Below, in pieces: positions 1 through 8,612 of a stretch of DNA of 64,000 nucleotides (the stretch's first letter is position 1; the number at the start of each line of letters is the position of its first letter). Origin of the DNA: Lentzea aerocolonigenes (GTDB taxonomy: Bacteria; Actinomycetota; Actinomycetes; Mycobacteriales; Pseudonocardiaceae). The notes below the pieces were generated by a model. That model did not search any database and was not told the origin of the DNA. It saw nothing but the letters and a program-made list of their open reading frames with translations. Where the stretch lies: contig NZ_BBOJ01000014.1 of assembly GCF_000974445.1 (NCBI RefSeq), positions 372,001 to 436,000 on the forward strand, read 5' to 3'. A program made the translations under genes and the position numbers.

Positions 1-80
1 TCTACGAGGAGATCGTCGCGGGAGCCACCGGGTTCGGCGCGCGGACGCTCGTCGAGCTGGCTGAAAAATATTCGCGTTAG
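1..80 (+). CDS. C-terminal end of an unidentified protein (5' truncated by window)
   Basis: The frame is open from the window edge to a TAG at 78-80 and encodes about 25 residues ending in LVELAEKYSR. The amphipathic, alanine- and glutamate-rich end looks like the last helix of a soluble enzyme, but it is too short to place in a family. Nothing resembling a terminator follows before the next gene. Confidence 0.55.
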   Translation, partial: YEEIVAGATGFGARTLVELAEKYSR

Positions 81-159
81 ACCCTACGATCGGCCATACG
101 AGACGGCGAAGTTCCACGGCATGATGTGAGCGCCTTCACACCGTCGTAGAGGAGCTCTC

Positions 160-1758
160 GTGTTACTCCGCCTGGCTCTCGCCGTCTCGCTGGTCATAGC
201 GTCGATATCGCCTGCCGCCGCGGACACGCCCTGGTGGGAACCGGTGGCACGACCGGCTCCGGACTCGCAGATCAACGTGACGGGCGAGCCGTTCAAGGGC
301 ACGGACGGGCAGGGCAGGGTGCGCGGGTTCGTCGACGCGCACAACCACCTCATGACGAACGAGGGCTTCGGCGGCAGGCTGATCTGCGGCAAGCCGTTCT
401 CGGAGCAGGGCATCGCGGACGCGTTGAAGGACTGTCCTGAGCACCACCCGCTGGGCCTCGGCGCGATCTTCGAGGCGATCGTCACGGGAGACTTCGACGG
501 CCACGACCCGGTGGGCTGGCCGACGTTCAAGGACTGGCCGTCCTCCACGACGGTCTCGCACCAGCAGAACTACTACGCCTGGCTGGAGCGGGCGTGGCGC
601 GGCGGCCAGCGCGTGCTGGTGCAGGACCTCACCAGCAACGCCACGCTGTGCATCATCCACCCGTTCAAGGACCGGTCCTGCGACGAGATGACGTCGATCC
701 GGTTGCAGGCCCAGCGGACCTACGAGCTGCAGGCGTTCATCGACAAGCAGTTCGGCGGGACCGGCAAGGGCTGGTTCCGGATCGTCACGTCCGCCGAGCA
801 GGCCCGTGACGTGGTCGCGCAGGGCAAGCTGGCCGTGGTGCTGGGCATCGAGACCTCTGAGCTCTTCGGCTGCCGGACGTTCCTCGACTTCCCGTTGTGC
901 AACAAGGCCGACATCGACCGCGGCCTCGACGAGATGTACGCGCTCGGGGTCCGCAGCGCGTTCCTGTGCCACAAGTTCGACAACGCCCTGTGCGGCGTCC
1001 GGTTCGACTCGGGCACGCAGGGCGGCGTGATCAACGCGGGCCAGTTCCTGCGCACCGGCCAGTGGTGGCAGACCGAGGCGTGCAAGGGACCGCAGCAGGA
1101 CAACCCGATCGGCACGGTCGGCCCGAACGCCCTGATCCCGGCGACCGTCGTGGCGCCCGCGTACGACCCGGCGAAGCGGTGCAACGTGCGCGGCCTGACC
1201 TCGCTCGGCGAGTACGCCGTGCAGGCCATGATGAAGCGGCACATGATGATCGAGATCGACCACATGAGCGTGAAGGCCGCCGGACGCACGCTGGAGCTGG
1301 CTGCGCAGAAGCGCTACCCCGGCATCGTCTCCAGCCACAGCTGGATGGACGCCCAGTGGACCGAGCAGGTCTACCAGCTCGGCGGGTTCGTCGCGGGCTA
1401 CGAGAACGACCCCGGCGGGTACGTCGCGCAGGCCGCCGCCGCGGAACCGTTGCGCCGCAAGTACGACGTGGGCATCGGGTTCGGCTCCGACTACAACGGC
1501 GTGGGCTCGCACCCGGCACCGCAGACCGGCGTGACCTACCCGTTCCGCAGCTACCCCGGCGGCCCGCTGGTCGACCGGCAGCGCACCGGTGAGCGGGTGT
1601 GGGACATCAACGTCGACGGCGGCGCGCACATCGGCCTGCTGCCGGACTGGGTCGAGAAGGTCCGCCAGCTCGGTGGCGACCAGCTGGTGCAGGACATGCT
1701 CGGCGGTGCCGAGTCGTACCTGCGGACGTGGTCGGGGACTCAGCGCTGGACGTCGTGA
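160..1758 (+). CDS. Secreted M19 dipeptidase-like metallohydrolase
   Basis: The product has 532 residues and starts with a signal peptide ending near SPAAADTP, so it is probably exported. It looks like a distant member of the amidohydrolase/renal dipeptidase (M19) superfamily. DAHNHL at about residues 59-64 gives the first metal ligands, GIETSE at about 230 matches the bridging glutamate, and EIDHMS at about 365, VSSHS at about 388 and GFGSDYNG at about 446 match the later histidine and aspartate motifs. It is longer than typical M19 enzymes, and the region between the first motif and the glutamate contains inserts with several cysteines that could form disulfides outside the cell. The GTG start has GGAG 6-9 nt upstream. 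Its 3' end overlaps the convergent LysR gene by 19 nt. The substrate is unknown; an N-acyl amino acid or dipeptide is only a guess. Confidence 0.75.
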   Translation: MLLRLALAVSLVIASISPAAADTPWWEPVARPAPDSQINVTGEPFKGTDGQGRVRGFVDAHNHLMTNEGFGGRLICGKPFSEQGIADALKDCPEHHPLGLGAIFEAIVTGDFDGHDPVGWPTFKDWPSSTTVSHQQNYYAWLERAWRGGQRVLVQDLTSNATLCIIHPFKDRSCDEMTSIRLQAQRTYELQAFIDKQFGGTGKGWFRIVTSAEQARDVVAQGKLAVVLGIETSELFGCRTFLDFPLCNKADIDRGLDEMYALGVRSAFLCHKFDNALCGVRFDSGTQGGVINAGQFLRTGQWWQTEACKGPQQDNPIGTVGPNALIPATVVAPAYDPAKRCNVRGLTSLGEYAVQAMMKRHMMIEIDHMSVKAAGRTLELAAQKRYPGIVSSHSWMDAQWTEQVYQLGGFVAGYENDPGGYVAQAAAAEPLRRKYDVGIGFGSDYNGVGSHPAPQTGVTYPFRSYPGGPLVDRQRTGERVWDINVDGGAHIGLLPDWVEKVRQLGGDQLVQDMLGGAESYLRTWSGTQRWTS

Positions 1759-2651
1759 GTCCTGAGCGCGTGATCACGGAAAGCGCGGACCGCCGGCGGC
1801 AACGGGTGGTCCTTCAACCAGGCCAGCCCGAACACGCGGCTGGCCCGCGGAGCCAGCGGTAGCTCGCGGAGCCCGGCAGGCGGTGTGGTCTCGGCGTGCG
1901 TGAGGAGCGCGACGCCGAGACCCGCCGCGACCAGGCCGCGGACCGTCTCGATCTCCTGGCTCTCGAACGCGATCTTCGGGGTGATCCCGGCGGCGGCGAA
2001 CATGTCGTCGGTGATCTGCCTCAGGCCGTAGCCGTGCTCCAGGACGATGAGTTCCTCGTCTTCGAGGTCCCTCAGCCGCACGGCCCTGCGCGAAGCCAGC
2101 CGGTGCGTGGACGGCACGACGACGATCAGCTCCTGCTCGAAGAGGACCTCGGACGCGAACTCGGGACCGTCCGGCGGCGGTGCGACCAGCGCCAGGTCGA
2201 TCTCGCCGTTCAGCAGCTTGTCGACGACGGTGTAGCGGGCGTTCTGGACCAGGCCGAACCGCACGTGCGGATGCTCGGCGCGGAAGCCGCGGACCAGTTC
2301 CGGCACCACGGACCGGCCGAGCATGTGCAGGAAGCCCAGCACGACCCGGCCCTTCTCGGGGTCGAGCTCCTCCTCGACCTCGCGCAGGCCGGGCTCCAGC
2401 GCGGCCAGCGACCGGGTCGCCGCCTCGGCGAGCAGCCGGCCCGCGCGAGTCAGGCGGACCCGCCGTCCGGTCTTCGTGATGATCGGCGCACCCAGCTGCT
2501 CGCCCAGCTCGGCGAGCCAGCGGCTGACCGTGGGCTGGGGGAGCCCGACCCGTTCCGCGACGCGAGTCACGTGCTCGTCGGCGGCAAGCGCTTTCAGCAC
2601 GGCCAGCTTCGGGGCCAGCTCCAATTCATCCACGAATTGATTCTGACTCAT
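1740..2651 (-). CDS. LysR family transcriptional regulator
   Basis: This 303-residue protein has the LysR layout. An N-terminal winged helix-turn-helix covers about residues 10-75 (VAERVGLPQPTVSRWLAELG is the recognition part), followed by a type 2 periplasmic-binding-like effector domain from about 92 to 295. It is transcribed divergently from the MFS transporter gene at 2686, with only 34 bp between the starts. This is the classical arrangement for a LysR protein that controls its divergent neighbour and itself. The effector is not predictable. The ATG start is well placed. Confidence 0.9.
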   Translation of the reverse strand: MSQNQFVDELELAPKLAVLKALAADEHVTRVAERVGLPQPTVSRWLAELGEQLGAPIITKTGRRVRLTRAGRLLAEAATRSLAALEPGLREVEEELDPEKGRVVLGFLHMLGRSVVPELVRGFRAEHPHVRFGLVQNARYTVVDKLLNGEIDLALVAPPPDGPEFASEVLFEQELIVVVPSTHRLASRRAVRLRDLEDEELIVLEHGYGLRQITDDMFAAAGITPKIAFESQEIETVRGLVAAGLGVALLTHAETTPPAGLRELPLAPRASRVFGLAWLKDHPLPPAVRAFRDHALRTHDVQR

Positions 2652-2672
2652 TTCCGTATTGGACGTATGGCT

Positions 2673-2678
2673 TAGCGT
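2673..2678 (+). promoter_or_regulatory. -10 element of a probable leaderless MFS transcript
   Basis: TAGCGT ends 7 nt before the GTG at 2686. This spacing would place transcription initiation at or next to the start codon. No Shine-Dalgarno sequence precedes the GTG. The -35 region is not recognisable, which fits an activator-dependent (LysR) promoter. Confidence 0.45.
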
Positions 2679-2685
2679 CGACTGC

Positions 2686-3930
2686 GTGAACAGGTTGACC
2701 GCGGCCGTCTCCGCATCCGGGTTCGCGTGTTTCGCGTTGCTCTACACACCGCAGCCCGTGATGCCGCAGATCGCGCAGGACTACGGGCTGGGGCCGAGCG
2801 GTGCGTCGCTCGCGCTCTCGGCCGCGACCCTGGCGCTGGCGGTGGCGGTCGTGCCGGTCGCGATGCTGTCCGAACGGGTGGGGCGCCGGGCGGTGATCGT
2901 GGTCAGCGTGCTGACGGCGGCGTTGCTCGGGCTCGTGCTGCCGTTCGCGCCGGACTACGACGTGTTCCTGGTGCTGCGCGTGCTGCAGGGGATCGCGGCC
3001 GCCGGGGTGCCCGCGGCGTCGATGGCCTACCTCGCGGACGAGCTCGACAACCGGCGGCTCGGCGCCGCGATGGGCGCGATGATCGCCGGGAACAGCCTGG
3101 GCGGCATGACCGGGCGGCTGGTCACCGGCATGACCGCCGACTGGCTGGGCTGGCGCGGTTCCGTGCTGCTCGCGGGTGCGTTCGGGCTGGTCGCGGCACT
3201 GGTCGTGGTGTTCTTCCTGCCCAAGGCCCACGGCCGGCCGAAGCGTGCGCCGCGCGGCATGAAGGCGGCCCTGACGGACCCGGTGCTGCTCTCGCTGTAC
3301 GTGGTGGCCGTGCTGCTCGTCGGGTCGTTCATCTCGTTCTACAACGTCGCGGGTTTCCAGCTGCGCGGTCCGGCGTGGCTGGAGACGCTGGTGTTCCTGT
3401 TCTACGGGTTCGGCAGCACGTCGGCGGCGTTCGCGGGCGGGCTGGCCGACCGCTACGGCCGTGGGCGCGTGCTGCTGCTGTGCATCGGTGTCCTGGCGTT
3501 GGGCGCCGTTGCGAGCGTGATGTGGGTACCGCTCGGGCTGGCGGTCGTCACCGCCGGGTTCTTCGCCGCGCACGCCACCGCGAGCGGCTGGGTCGGCGCC
3601 CGCGCTCCCGAGCACGCCCGCGGCCACGCGTCCGGGCTGTACCTGTGCGGGTTCTACGTGGGCAGCAGCATCGGCGGCACGTCCGGCAGCACCGCGTACG
3701 AGGAGTGGGGCTGGGGCGGGTTGGTGCTCGTCATCCTGGGCTGGCTGGCGCTGGCCGCGATGCTGGCTCAGAACTCCAGCGCGAGGGTGACCCGCGAGTC
3801 CACCGGCGAGATCAGGGTGCGGCCGAGCCTGGGCAGCTCCACCACGCCCTCGACGAGGCCCGCGGAGACCGAGCGGGTGTCCGCCGGGATCTCGACGACG
3901 ATCGCGAACGGCAGCGGCCCGCCGTCGTAG
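2686..3930 (+). CDS. MFS transporter (YnfM-type 12-TM efflux family)
   Basis: The 414-residue integral membrane protein carries the major facilitator pattern. Motif A appears after TM2 (SERVGRRAVIV), a second copy follows TM8 (LADRYGRGRVLLL), and about twelve hydrophobic segments run to about residue 363. It is probably a drug or metabolite exporter. The GTG at 2686 is preferred over an in-frame upstream start at 2659 because a TAGCGT -10 element lies 7 nt before it. The last 40 or so residues, after the final TM segment, are low-complexity and overlap the antisense lipoprotein gene by 163 bp, so this tail is unlikely to be conserved. The divergent LysR gene is the likely regulator. Confidence 0.88.
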   Translation: MNRLTAAVSASGFACFALLYTPQPVMPQIAQDYGLGPSGASLALSAATLALAVAVVPVAMLSERVGRRAVIVVSVLTAALLGLVLPFAPDYDVFLVLRVLQGIAAAGVPAASMAYLADELDNRRLGAAMGAMIAGNSLGGMTGRLVTGMTADWLGWRGSVLLAGAFGLVAALVVVFFLPKAHGRPKRAPRGMKAALTDPVLLSLYVVAVLLVGSFISFYNVAGFQLRGPAWLETLVFLFYGFGSTSAAFAGGLADRYGRGRVLLLCIGVLALGAVASVMWVPLGLAVVTAGFFAAHATASGWVGARAPEHARGHASGLYLCGFYVGSSIGGTSGSTAYEEWGWGGLVLVILGWLALAAMLAQNSSARVTRESTGEIRVRPSLGSSTTPSTRPAETERVSAGISTTIANGSGPPS

Positions 3931-5168
3931 CGAGCGCCGACCTGCTTGGCGGTGGAGCCGTCCGGCAGCGTCACGGTGATCAGGTCCTTGGTCAGGCCGC
4001 CGCCCGCGGTGTCGGGCAGGTCGCCGGTGGCCTCGAACCGCACCTCCAGCAACGCCTTGTCCGCGGCGGAGGCGGTCGCGACGTCGTACTGGCTCTCGCC
4101 GAGCTTGACGGGACGCTGCCTGCCGAGCCGCACGCCGGTGACCTTCAGGCCGAGCGCGCTGCCGCCGTACCTGATCTTCTGGGTGACCTCGGTGAACTGG
4201 GCGGGACCGGCGCCGCGCTGCAGCACGGCCGGCGGGGCGTCGGTGCGCTTGCCGGACGGGACCTCGACGCGCTGCTCCAGCGACTTGGCGCCGAGGGTGC
4301 CGAGCGCGAGCCTCTCGGTGCCCTCCTGCGGGTCGGGCACGGTGTACACGACGAAGACCGAGCCGTTGGCCGGGAGCCGGTCGGCGGGCAGCAGATGGCG
4401 CCTGCCCGGCACCTCCAGCGCGAGCTCGGAGGGCTGCGGGGCGAAACCCTGCCAGTTGGTGCGGTGGAAGCCGCTGTCGATCTCCCAGAGCTTCTCGACC
4501 TTCATCCGGACGACCCGCAGCCGCGCGCCGGTCTCGGCCCGCACCGTGCCGTCGGCCGTGATCCACGTGTCCGGGTTCGCCCAGCCGGTGACGGTGGTGG
4601 CGAGCAGGTCGTCGCGCAGCTTGATGTCAACGTTGCCAAGTCCGAGGTCGGCGTTGTTGCGCTTGCCGTCGTCGGGCAGCACGGCGAGGAAGTCGCGTCC
4701 GGCGGTGAGATCCTGCTGCTTCGACGGGTCGAACTCCTTGCCGTCGGTGCGCACGAGCACCCCGCCCGGAGTGCTGCGCTTGCCGTTCTCCGGCACCTGC
4801 GGCGACTGCACCTCGTACCGGACCTCGTCACCGTTCTTGGTGACTTCCTTGATGGGCACGGGCACCCAGTCGGTGCCGGCGCCGGTTCCGGGAACCTGGA
4901 CCGGTCCGCACCACAGGCGTTTGTCCACCTCGGACTCGACGCCCGTCTTGGCGAACCAGCAGCTGACCGCCGCGGCGCCCGCCCGTGCCACGTAGCCGTA
5001 GTCCAGCGTGTAGGCGAGCTGGGCCTCGGCCTGCGACTGGAGGTCCGAGGCGTCGGCGAGCTTCAGCCCGTCGACGGTGAGCTGCACCGCCTTCTGCTGT
5101 GTCTTGGGGGCTGTGGCGCATCCAGTCACCGCGAGGAGGACCGTCAGACCCAGAACCGCACCACGCAC
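3768..5168 (-). CDS. Putative lipoprotein of unknown function
   Basis: The 466-residue product begins with a lipoprotein signal peptide whose lipobox is AVTGC, so Cys17 is probably lipidated and the protein anchored outside the cytoplasmic membrane. The mature part has an N-terminal segment with two or three cysteines (about residues 65-90) and then a long beta-rich region without an enzyme signature that I recognise. The GTG start has GAGGGG upstream. The gene is convergent with the MFS transporter and overlaps it by 163 bp. I do not recognise the family. Confidence 0.75.
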   Translation of the reverse strand: MRGAVLGLTVLLAVTGCATAPKTQQKAVQLTVDGLKLADASDLQSQAEAQLAYTLDYGYVARAGAAAVSCWFAKTGVESEVDKRLWCGPVQVPGTGAGTDWVPVPIKEVTKNGDEVRYEVQSPQVPENGKRSTPGGVLVRTDGKEFDPSKQQDLTAGRDFLAVLPDDGKRNNADLGLGNVDIKLRDDLLATTVTGWANPDTWITADGTVRAETGARLRVVRMKVEKLWEIDSGFHRTNWQGFAPQPSELALEVPGRRHLLPADRLPANGSVFVVYTVPDPQEGTERLALGTLGAKSLEQRVEVPSGKRTDAPPAVLQRGAGPAQFTEVTQKIRYGGSALGLKVTGVRLGRQRPVKLGESQYDVATASAADKALLEVRFEATGDLPDTAGGGLTKDLITVTLPDGSTAKQVGARYDGGPLPFAIVVEIPADTRSVSAGLVEGVVELPRLGRTLISPVDSRVTLALEF

Positions 5169-5258
5169 AGTCTCGCGCCCCTCACCAGATGAAACGACAA
5201 CGTCACTACTGGTTAAAGGCGGCGTTCACAGTTTGGGGTTGCCCCCGGCGCGTGTGGC

Positions 5259-6410
5259 TCAAATCACACTTCGGTAGACCTCGACGGTCTGCTCGGCCAT
5301 CGCGGACCAGGAGAACTCCTGCTCAGCGCGCTTGCGACCGGCGGCACCGAAGCGCTGGGCGCGATCCGGATCCGCGATCAGCTCGTTAATGGTCTGAGCC
5401 AAATTGTGTCGATATGTCGACAAATCACGCTCGTCGTAGTGGACGAGGAGACCCGTCTCGCCGTGCGCGACGACCTCGGGGATGCCGCCGACGTCGCTCG
5501 CGACGACCGCGGTGCCGCACGCCATCGCCTCCAGGTTCACGATGCCGAGCGGCTCGTAGACCGACGGGCACACGAACACCGTCGCGTGGCTGAGGATCTG
5601 CCGGACCTCGGCGGGCTGCAGCATCTTCTGGATCCAGAAGACCCCGTCGCGCCCGGCCGCGAGCTCGCTCACGGCCTGCCTGGTCTCCTCGGCGATCTCG
5701 GGCGTGTCCGGAGCGCCCGCGCAGAGAACGATCTGCGCGTTCCGGTCGATCTCGTGCGCGGCGGCGACGAGGTGACCGACACCCTTCTGCCGGGTGATCC
5801 GCCCCACGAACGCCACGATCGGCTTCTCCGGATCGATGCCGCGGGACGTGAGCGCGTCCGTCTCCTGCACCGGGTGGTAGGCCGTGGAATCGATCCCGTT
5901 GCGCACGACGTGGACCTTCGCCGGGTCCAGCGCGGGGTAGGCGTCGAGCACGTCGGCCCGCATGCCCTCGCTCACCGCGATGACCGCGTCCGCGTGTTCG
6001 TAGGCAGTCCGCTCGGCCCACGACGAGATCCGGTACCCGCCGCCGAGCTGCTCGGCCTTCCACGGCCGGCGCGGCTCCAGCGAGTGCGCCGTGACGACGT
6101 GCGGGATCCCGTGCAGGAGTTTGGCCAGGTGGCCGCCCATGTTGGCGTACCAGGTGTGCGAGTGGACGATGTTCGCCGTGGACACCGCGGCGGCCATCTC
6201 CAGGTCGACCGCGAGGGTGGTCAACGCCGCGTTCGCCTGCTCCAGGCTGTGCGGAGGGTTGTGAGCCGTGGCGTCGCCGCGCGGCGCACCGAAGCAGTGC
6301 ACGTCGACGTCGACGAGCTCCCTCAGGTGGGGCACGAGGAATCCCACGTGCACACCAGCGCCGCCGTAGACCTCCGGCGGGTACTCCCGCGTCATGAGCG
6401 CAACTCGCAC
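5259..6410 (-). CDS. glgM: GT4 glycosyltransferase GlgM-type (maltose-1-phosphate / glycogen synthase)
   Basis: The 383-residue protein is a GT-B fold, family GT4 enzyme of the actinobacterial 'glycogen synthase, Corynebacterium type'. The N-terminus has the acceptor-side pattern MTREYPPEVYGGAGVH. The C-terminal half has the donor-site motifs FVGRITRQKG and the E-x7-E element in SVYEPLGIVNLEAMACGTAVV. Mycobacterial GlgM makes maltose-1-phosphate from ADP-glucose and glucose-1-phosphate for the GlgE pathway, and the length (387 in mycobacteria) matches. The GTG at 6410 is chosen because upstream in-frame codons would run into the divergent glgC, and because TACGGT sits 6 nt before it. The adjacent glgC provides the ADP-glucose. 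Confidence 0.9.
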   Translation of the reverse strand: MRVALMTREYPPEVYGGAGVHVGFLVPHLRELVDVDVHCFGAPRGDATAHNPPHSLEQANAALTTLAVDLEMAAAVSTANIVHSHTWYANMGGHLAKLLHGIPHVVTAHSLEPRRPWKAEQLGGGYRISSWAERTAYEHADAVIAVSEGMRADVLDAYPALDPAKVHVVRNGIDSTAYHPVQETDALTSRGIDPEKPIVAFVGRITRQKGVGHLVAAAHEIDRNAQIVLCAGAPDTPEIAEETRQAVSELAAGRDGVFWIQKMLQPAEVRQILSHATVFVCPSVYEPLGIVNLEAMACGTAVVASDVGGIPEVVAHGETGLLVHYDERDLSTYRHNLAQTINELIADPDRAQRFGAAGRKRAEQEFSWSAMAEQTVEVYRSVI

Positions 6411-6416
6411 GCCACC

Positions 6417-6422
6417 ACCGTA
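6417..6422 (-). promoter_or_regulatory. -10 element of a probable leaderless glgM transcript
   Basis: On the minus strand TACGGT lies 6 nt before the GTG start of glgM. There is no convincing Shine-Dalgarno sequence, although GGTGG occurs in the spacer. Confidence 0.4.
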
Positions 6423-6445
6423 GATCACAGCGGTCCCCGTTGGGA

Positions 6446-6468
6446 CGAACCAGTTTGCGTCTGGTTCG
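6446..6468. promoter_or_regulatory. Perfect inverted repeat between glgM and glgC (candidate operator)
   Basis: CGAACCAG and CTGGTTCG form 8-bp perfect arms separated by 7 bp. The repeat sits almost midway between the two divergent -10 elements, where the -35 regions of both promoters should lie. A dimeric repressor or activator could therefore control both genes. Confidence 0.5.
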
Positions 6469-6484
6469 AGAACGATCGCACGGA

Positions 6485-6490
6485 TAGGGT
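6485..6490 (+). promoter_or_regulatory. -10 element of a probable leaderless glgC transcript
   Basis: TAGGGT lies 8 nt upstream of the glgC GTG. The -35 region is weak and overlaps the right arm of the inverted repeat. Confidence 0.4.
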
Positions 6491-6498
6491 CACATGCT

Positions 6499-7713
6499 GT
6501 GAAGGGGCAGCCGCACGTTCTCGGAATTGTGCTTGCCGGTGGTGAAGGCAAGCGCCTGTGGCCACTGACGGCCGACCGCGCGAAACCGGCTGTGCCCTTC
6601 GGGGGCAACTACCGGCTGGTCGACTTCGTGCTGTCGAACCTGGTCAACGCGGGGCTCGCGAAGCTCTGCGTGCTGACGCAGTACAAGTCGCACTCGCTGG
6701 ACCGCCACATCTCGACGACGTGGCGCCTGTCCAATGTGCTCGGTCAGTACGTGACGCCGGTGCCGGCCCAGCAACGCCTGGGCCCGCGCTGGTACACGGG
6801 CTCCGCCGACGCGATCTTCCAGTCGCTGAACCTCGTCCACGACGAGAAGCCCGACCACGTCGTGATCTTCGGTGCCGACCACGTGTACCGGATGGACCCC
6901 GGCCAGATGATTTCGCAGCACATCGAGTCCGGCGCGGCGGTGACCGTCGCCGGCATCCGCGTGCCGCGAGCCGAGGCCAAGGCGTTCGGCTGCATCGACT
7001 CGGACGCGTCCGGGAAGATCACGCGGTTCCTGGAGAAGCCGTCCGAGCCGCCGCACGTGCCAGACGACCCCGAGGTGACGTTCGCGTCGATGGGCAACTA
7101 CGTGTTCACGACCGAGGCGCTGCTGGACGCGCTGCGCGGGGACGCGTTGAACCCGGACTCCGACCACGACATGGGTGGCGACATCATCCCCATGCTGGTC
7201 GACCGGGGTAAGGCGCACGTCTACGACTTCCAGGACAACGAGGTGCCCGGCGCCACCGACCGGGACCGCGGCTACTGGCGGGACGTCGGAACGATCGACG
7301 CCTACTACGACGCGCACATGGACCTCGTTTCGGTCCACCCGATCTTCAACCTCTACAACCAGCTCTGGCCGATCCGCACGGCCACTCCGCCGTTGCCGCC
7401 CGCGAAGTTCATCGCCGGTGGGTCCGCTGAGGACTCGATGGTCGGGCCCGGGTCGATCATCTCCGGGAAGATCCACGGGTCGGTGATCTCGTCGGACGTC
7501 ACGGTCGAGGTCGGGTCCGTGGTGCAGGGGTCGGTGCTGCTGCCCGGGGTGCGGATCGGGAAGGGTGCCGTGGTGCGGCGGGCGATCCTGGACAAGAACG
7601 TCGTGGTGCCCGACGGGGCGTTGATCGGTGTGGACGCGCCGATGGACCGTGAGCGCTACACCGTGTCCGCTGGCGGCGTCACCGTCCTAGGCAAGGGCGT
7701 CCGCGCCTACTAG
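6499..7713 (+). CDS. glgC: Glucose-1-phosphate adenylyltransferase
   Basis: The enzyme makes ADP-glucose from glucose-1-phosphate and ATP in the cytoplasm. The 404-residue length is normal. The nucleotidyltransferase signature [20 protein letters not shown] is at residues 9-28, the catalytic-region sequence ADHVYRMD is at about 125, and the glucose-1-phosphate site is FLEKP at about 175. The C-terminal third has the hexapeptide (left-handed beta-helix) pattern with [19 protein letters not shown]. The GTG start is fixed by a stop in the alternative ATG frame just upstream and by the leaderless -10 element. It is divergent from glgM, its metabolic partner. Confidence 0.95.
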   Translation: MKGQPHVLGIVLAGGEGKRLWPLTADRAKPAVPFGGNYRLVDFVLSNLVNAGLAKLCVLTQYKSHSLDRHISTTWRLSNVLGQYVTPVPAQQRLGPRWYTGSADAIFQSLNLVHDEKPDHVVIFGADHVYRMDPGQMISQHIESGAAVTVAGIRVPRAEAKAFGCIDSDASGKITRFLEKPSEPPHVPDDPEVTFASMGNYVFTTEALLDALRGDALNPDSDHDMGGDIIPMLVDRGKAHVYDFQDNEVPGATDRDRGYWRDVGTIDAYYDAHMDLVSVHPIFNLYNQLWPIRTATPPLPPAKFIAGGSAEDSMVGPGSIISGKIHGSVISSDVTVEVGSVVQGSVLLPGVRIGKGAVVRRAILDKNVVVPDGALIGVDAPMDRERYTVSAGGVTVLGKGVRAY

Positions 7714-7726
7714 CTGTCTGCTCGAC

Positions 7727-7777
7727 GCACGCGGGGCCCTTCCGTGCACTCCTGGTGAACGAAAGCTCCCCGCGTGC
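7727..7777. terminator. Bidirectional terminator-like inverted repeat
   Basis: Arms GCACGCGGGG (7727-7736) and CCCCGCGTGC (7768-7777) pair perfectly over 10 bp around a 31-nt loop. They lie between the convergent glgC and methyltransferase genes. There is no T-run, as is usual for GC-rich actinobacterial terminators. Confidence 0.5.
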
Positions 7778-7782
7778 ACTTC

Positions 7783-8415
7783 CTAAGGACGGCGCGCGGC
7801 CACTAGGAGGCCGTCGCCCAGCGGGAGGATCACCGGCACCAGGCGGTCGTCCTCCCTCACGAGCCGCGCGATGTCCCGCATCGCCTGGGTCGACTCGTCC
7901 CGCTTGGTGGGATCCACGACGGCGCCGTGCCACAGGACGTTGTCGAACGCGATGACCCCGCCCGGCCTGAGCATGCGGACGCCGTGTTCCAGGTACTTCG
8001 GGTACTCGGGTTTGTATGCGTCGACGAAGACCAGGTCGTAGGCCGCGTCGGTCAGCCTCGGGAGGACGTCCAGCGCCTTGCCCATGATCAGGCGCGTGCG
8101 GGACGGGGAGATGCCTGCCGCGGCGTAGGCCTCGCGGGCCGCCCGTTGGTGCTCCGGGGCCACGTCGATCGAGGTCAGGATTCCCGAGGCCGGCATGCCC
8201 GCCAGGAGGTAGAGGCCGCTGGTGCCCGCGCCGGTGCCGATCTCCACGACCGCACGCGCCTGGAGTGCTGTTGCCAGGAAGCGGAGAGCGGCGCCTCCAC
8301 CAGGGCCGATGGGCACGCAGCCCAGTTCCTGGCCGCGTGCTCGTGCGGCCAGGTGCACGTCGTCCTCGGGGAGGTACTGCTCGACGTACTCCCGCAGGGC
8401 CGATTCCGAGGTCAC
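7783..8415 (-). CDS. SAM-dependent O-methyltransferase (Rv1220c-like)
   Basis: The 210-residue protein belongs to the catechol/caffeoyl-CoA-type O-methyltransferase family. The SAM-binding motif VVEIGTGAGTSGLYLLAG is at about residue 58, the acidic end of the next strand is SIDVAP, and the metal/substrate loop is VFVDAYKPEYPKYLE. The same family member sits next to sigE in mycobacteria. GTG at 8415 is preferred to the more upstream in-frame GTG/ATG codons because TAACCT lies 7 nt before it. It is divergent from sigE. The natural substrate is unknown. Confidence 0.88.
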   Translation of the reverse strand: MTSESALREYVEQYLPEDDVHLAARARGQELGCVPIGPGGGAALRFLATALQARAVVEIGTGAGTSGLYLLAGMPASGILTSIDVAPEHQRAAREAYAAAGISPSRTRLIMGKALDVLPRLTDAAYDLVFVDAYKPEYPKYLEHGVRMLRPGGVIAFDNVLWHGAVVDPTKRDESTQAMRDIARLVREDDRLVPVILPLGDGLLVAARRP

Positions 8416-8422
8416 GGGGTGC

Positions 8423-8428
8423 AGGTTA
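8423..8428 (-). promoter_or_regulatory. -10 element of a probable leaderless methyltransferase transcript
   Basis: Minus-strand TAACCT is followed by 7 nt and then the GTG at 8415. Confidence 0.4.
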
Positions 8429-8556
8429 GTGCCAGACGTGCCCAAAACGGGTGAACGCGGCCCGAACCGAGATTCTCAGGGTGCTCTCAGCCAGTTCTCA
8501 CGATCGTTTAAAGAGCGCGGGAGAAGGTACAGAAGCAACAAGCCAGGCTCTAGGCG

Positions 8557-8582
8557 GGAACAAGCCGGACCCGCCGTCCGTT
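8557..8582 (+). promoter_or_regulatory. ECF-type (SigE-like) promoter upstream of sigE
   Basis: GGAAC (8557-8561) and CGTT (8579-8582) are separated by 17 bp. This is the usual group IV sigma factor pattern (GGAAC, 16-18 bp, CGTT). Initiation about 8 nt downstream would give a short leader before the ATG at 8613. It suggests autoregulation by SigE or control by another ECF factor. Confidence 0.55.
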
Positions 8583-8612
8583 GAGCCGCATAAGGGTCGC
8601 CGGGCGGCCCAC

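Noticed and set aside
2727-5192. 821-residue plus-strand frame across MFS and lipoprotein genes
   Set aside because: It runs through two clearly coding genes in other frames and is rich in Arg/Gly with no motif.
6462-6476. GTTCGAGAAC as a LexA half-site pair
   Set aside because: It lacks the outer bases and N4 spacing of the SOS box, and the region is better explained by the CGAACCAG/CTGGTTCG repeat.
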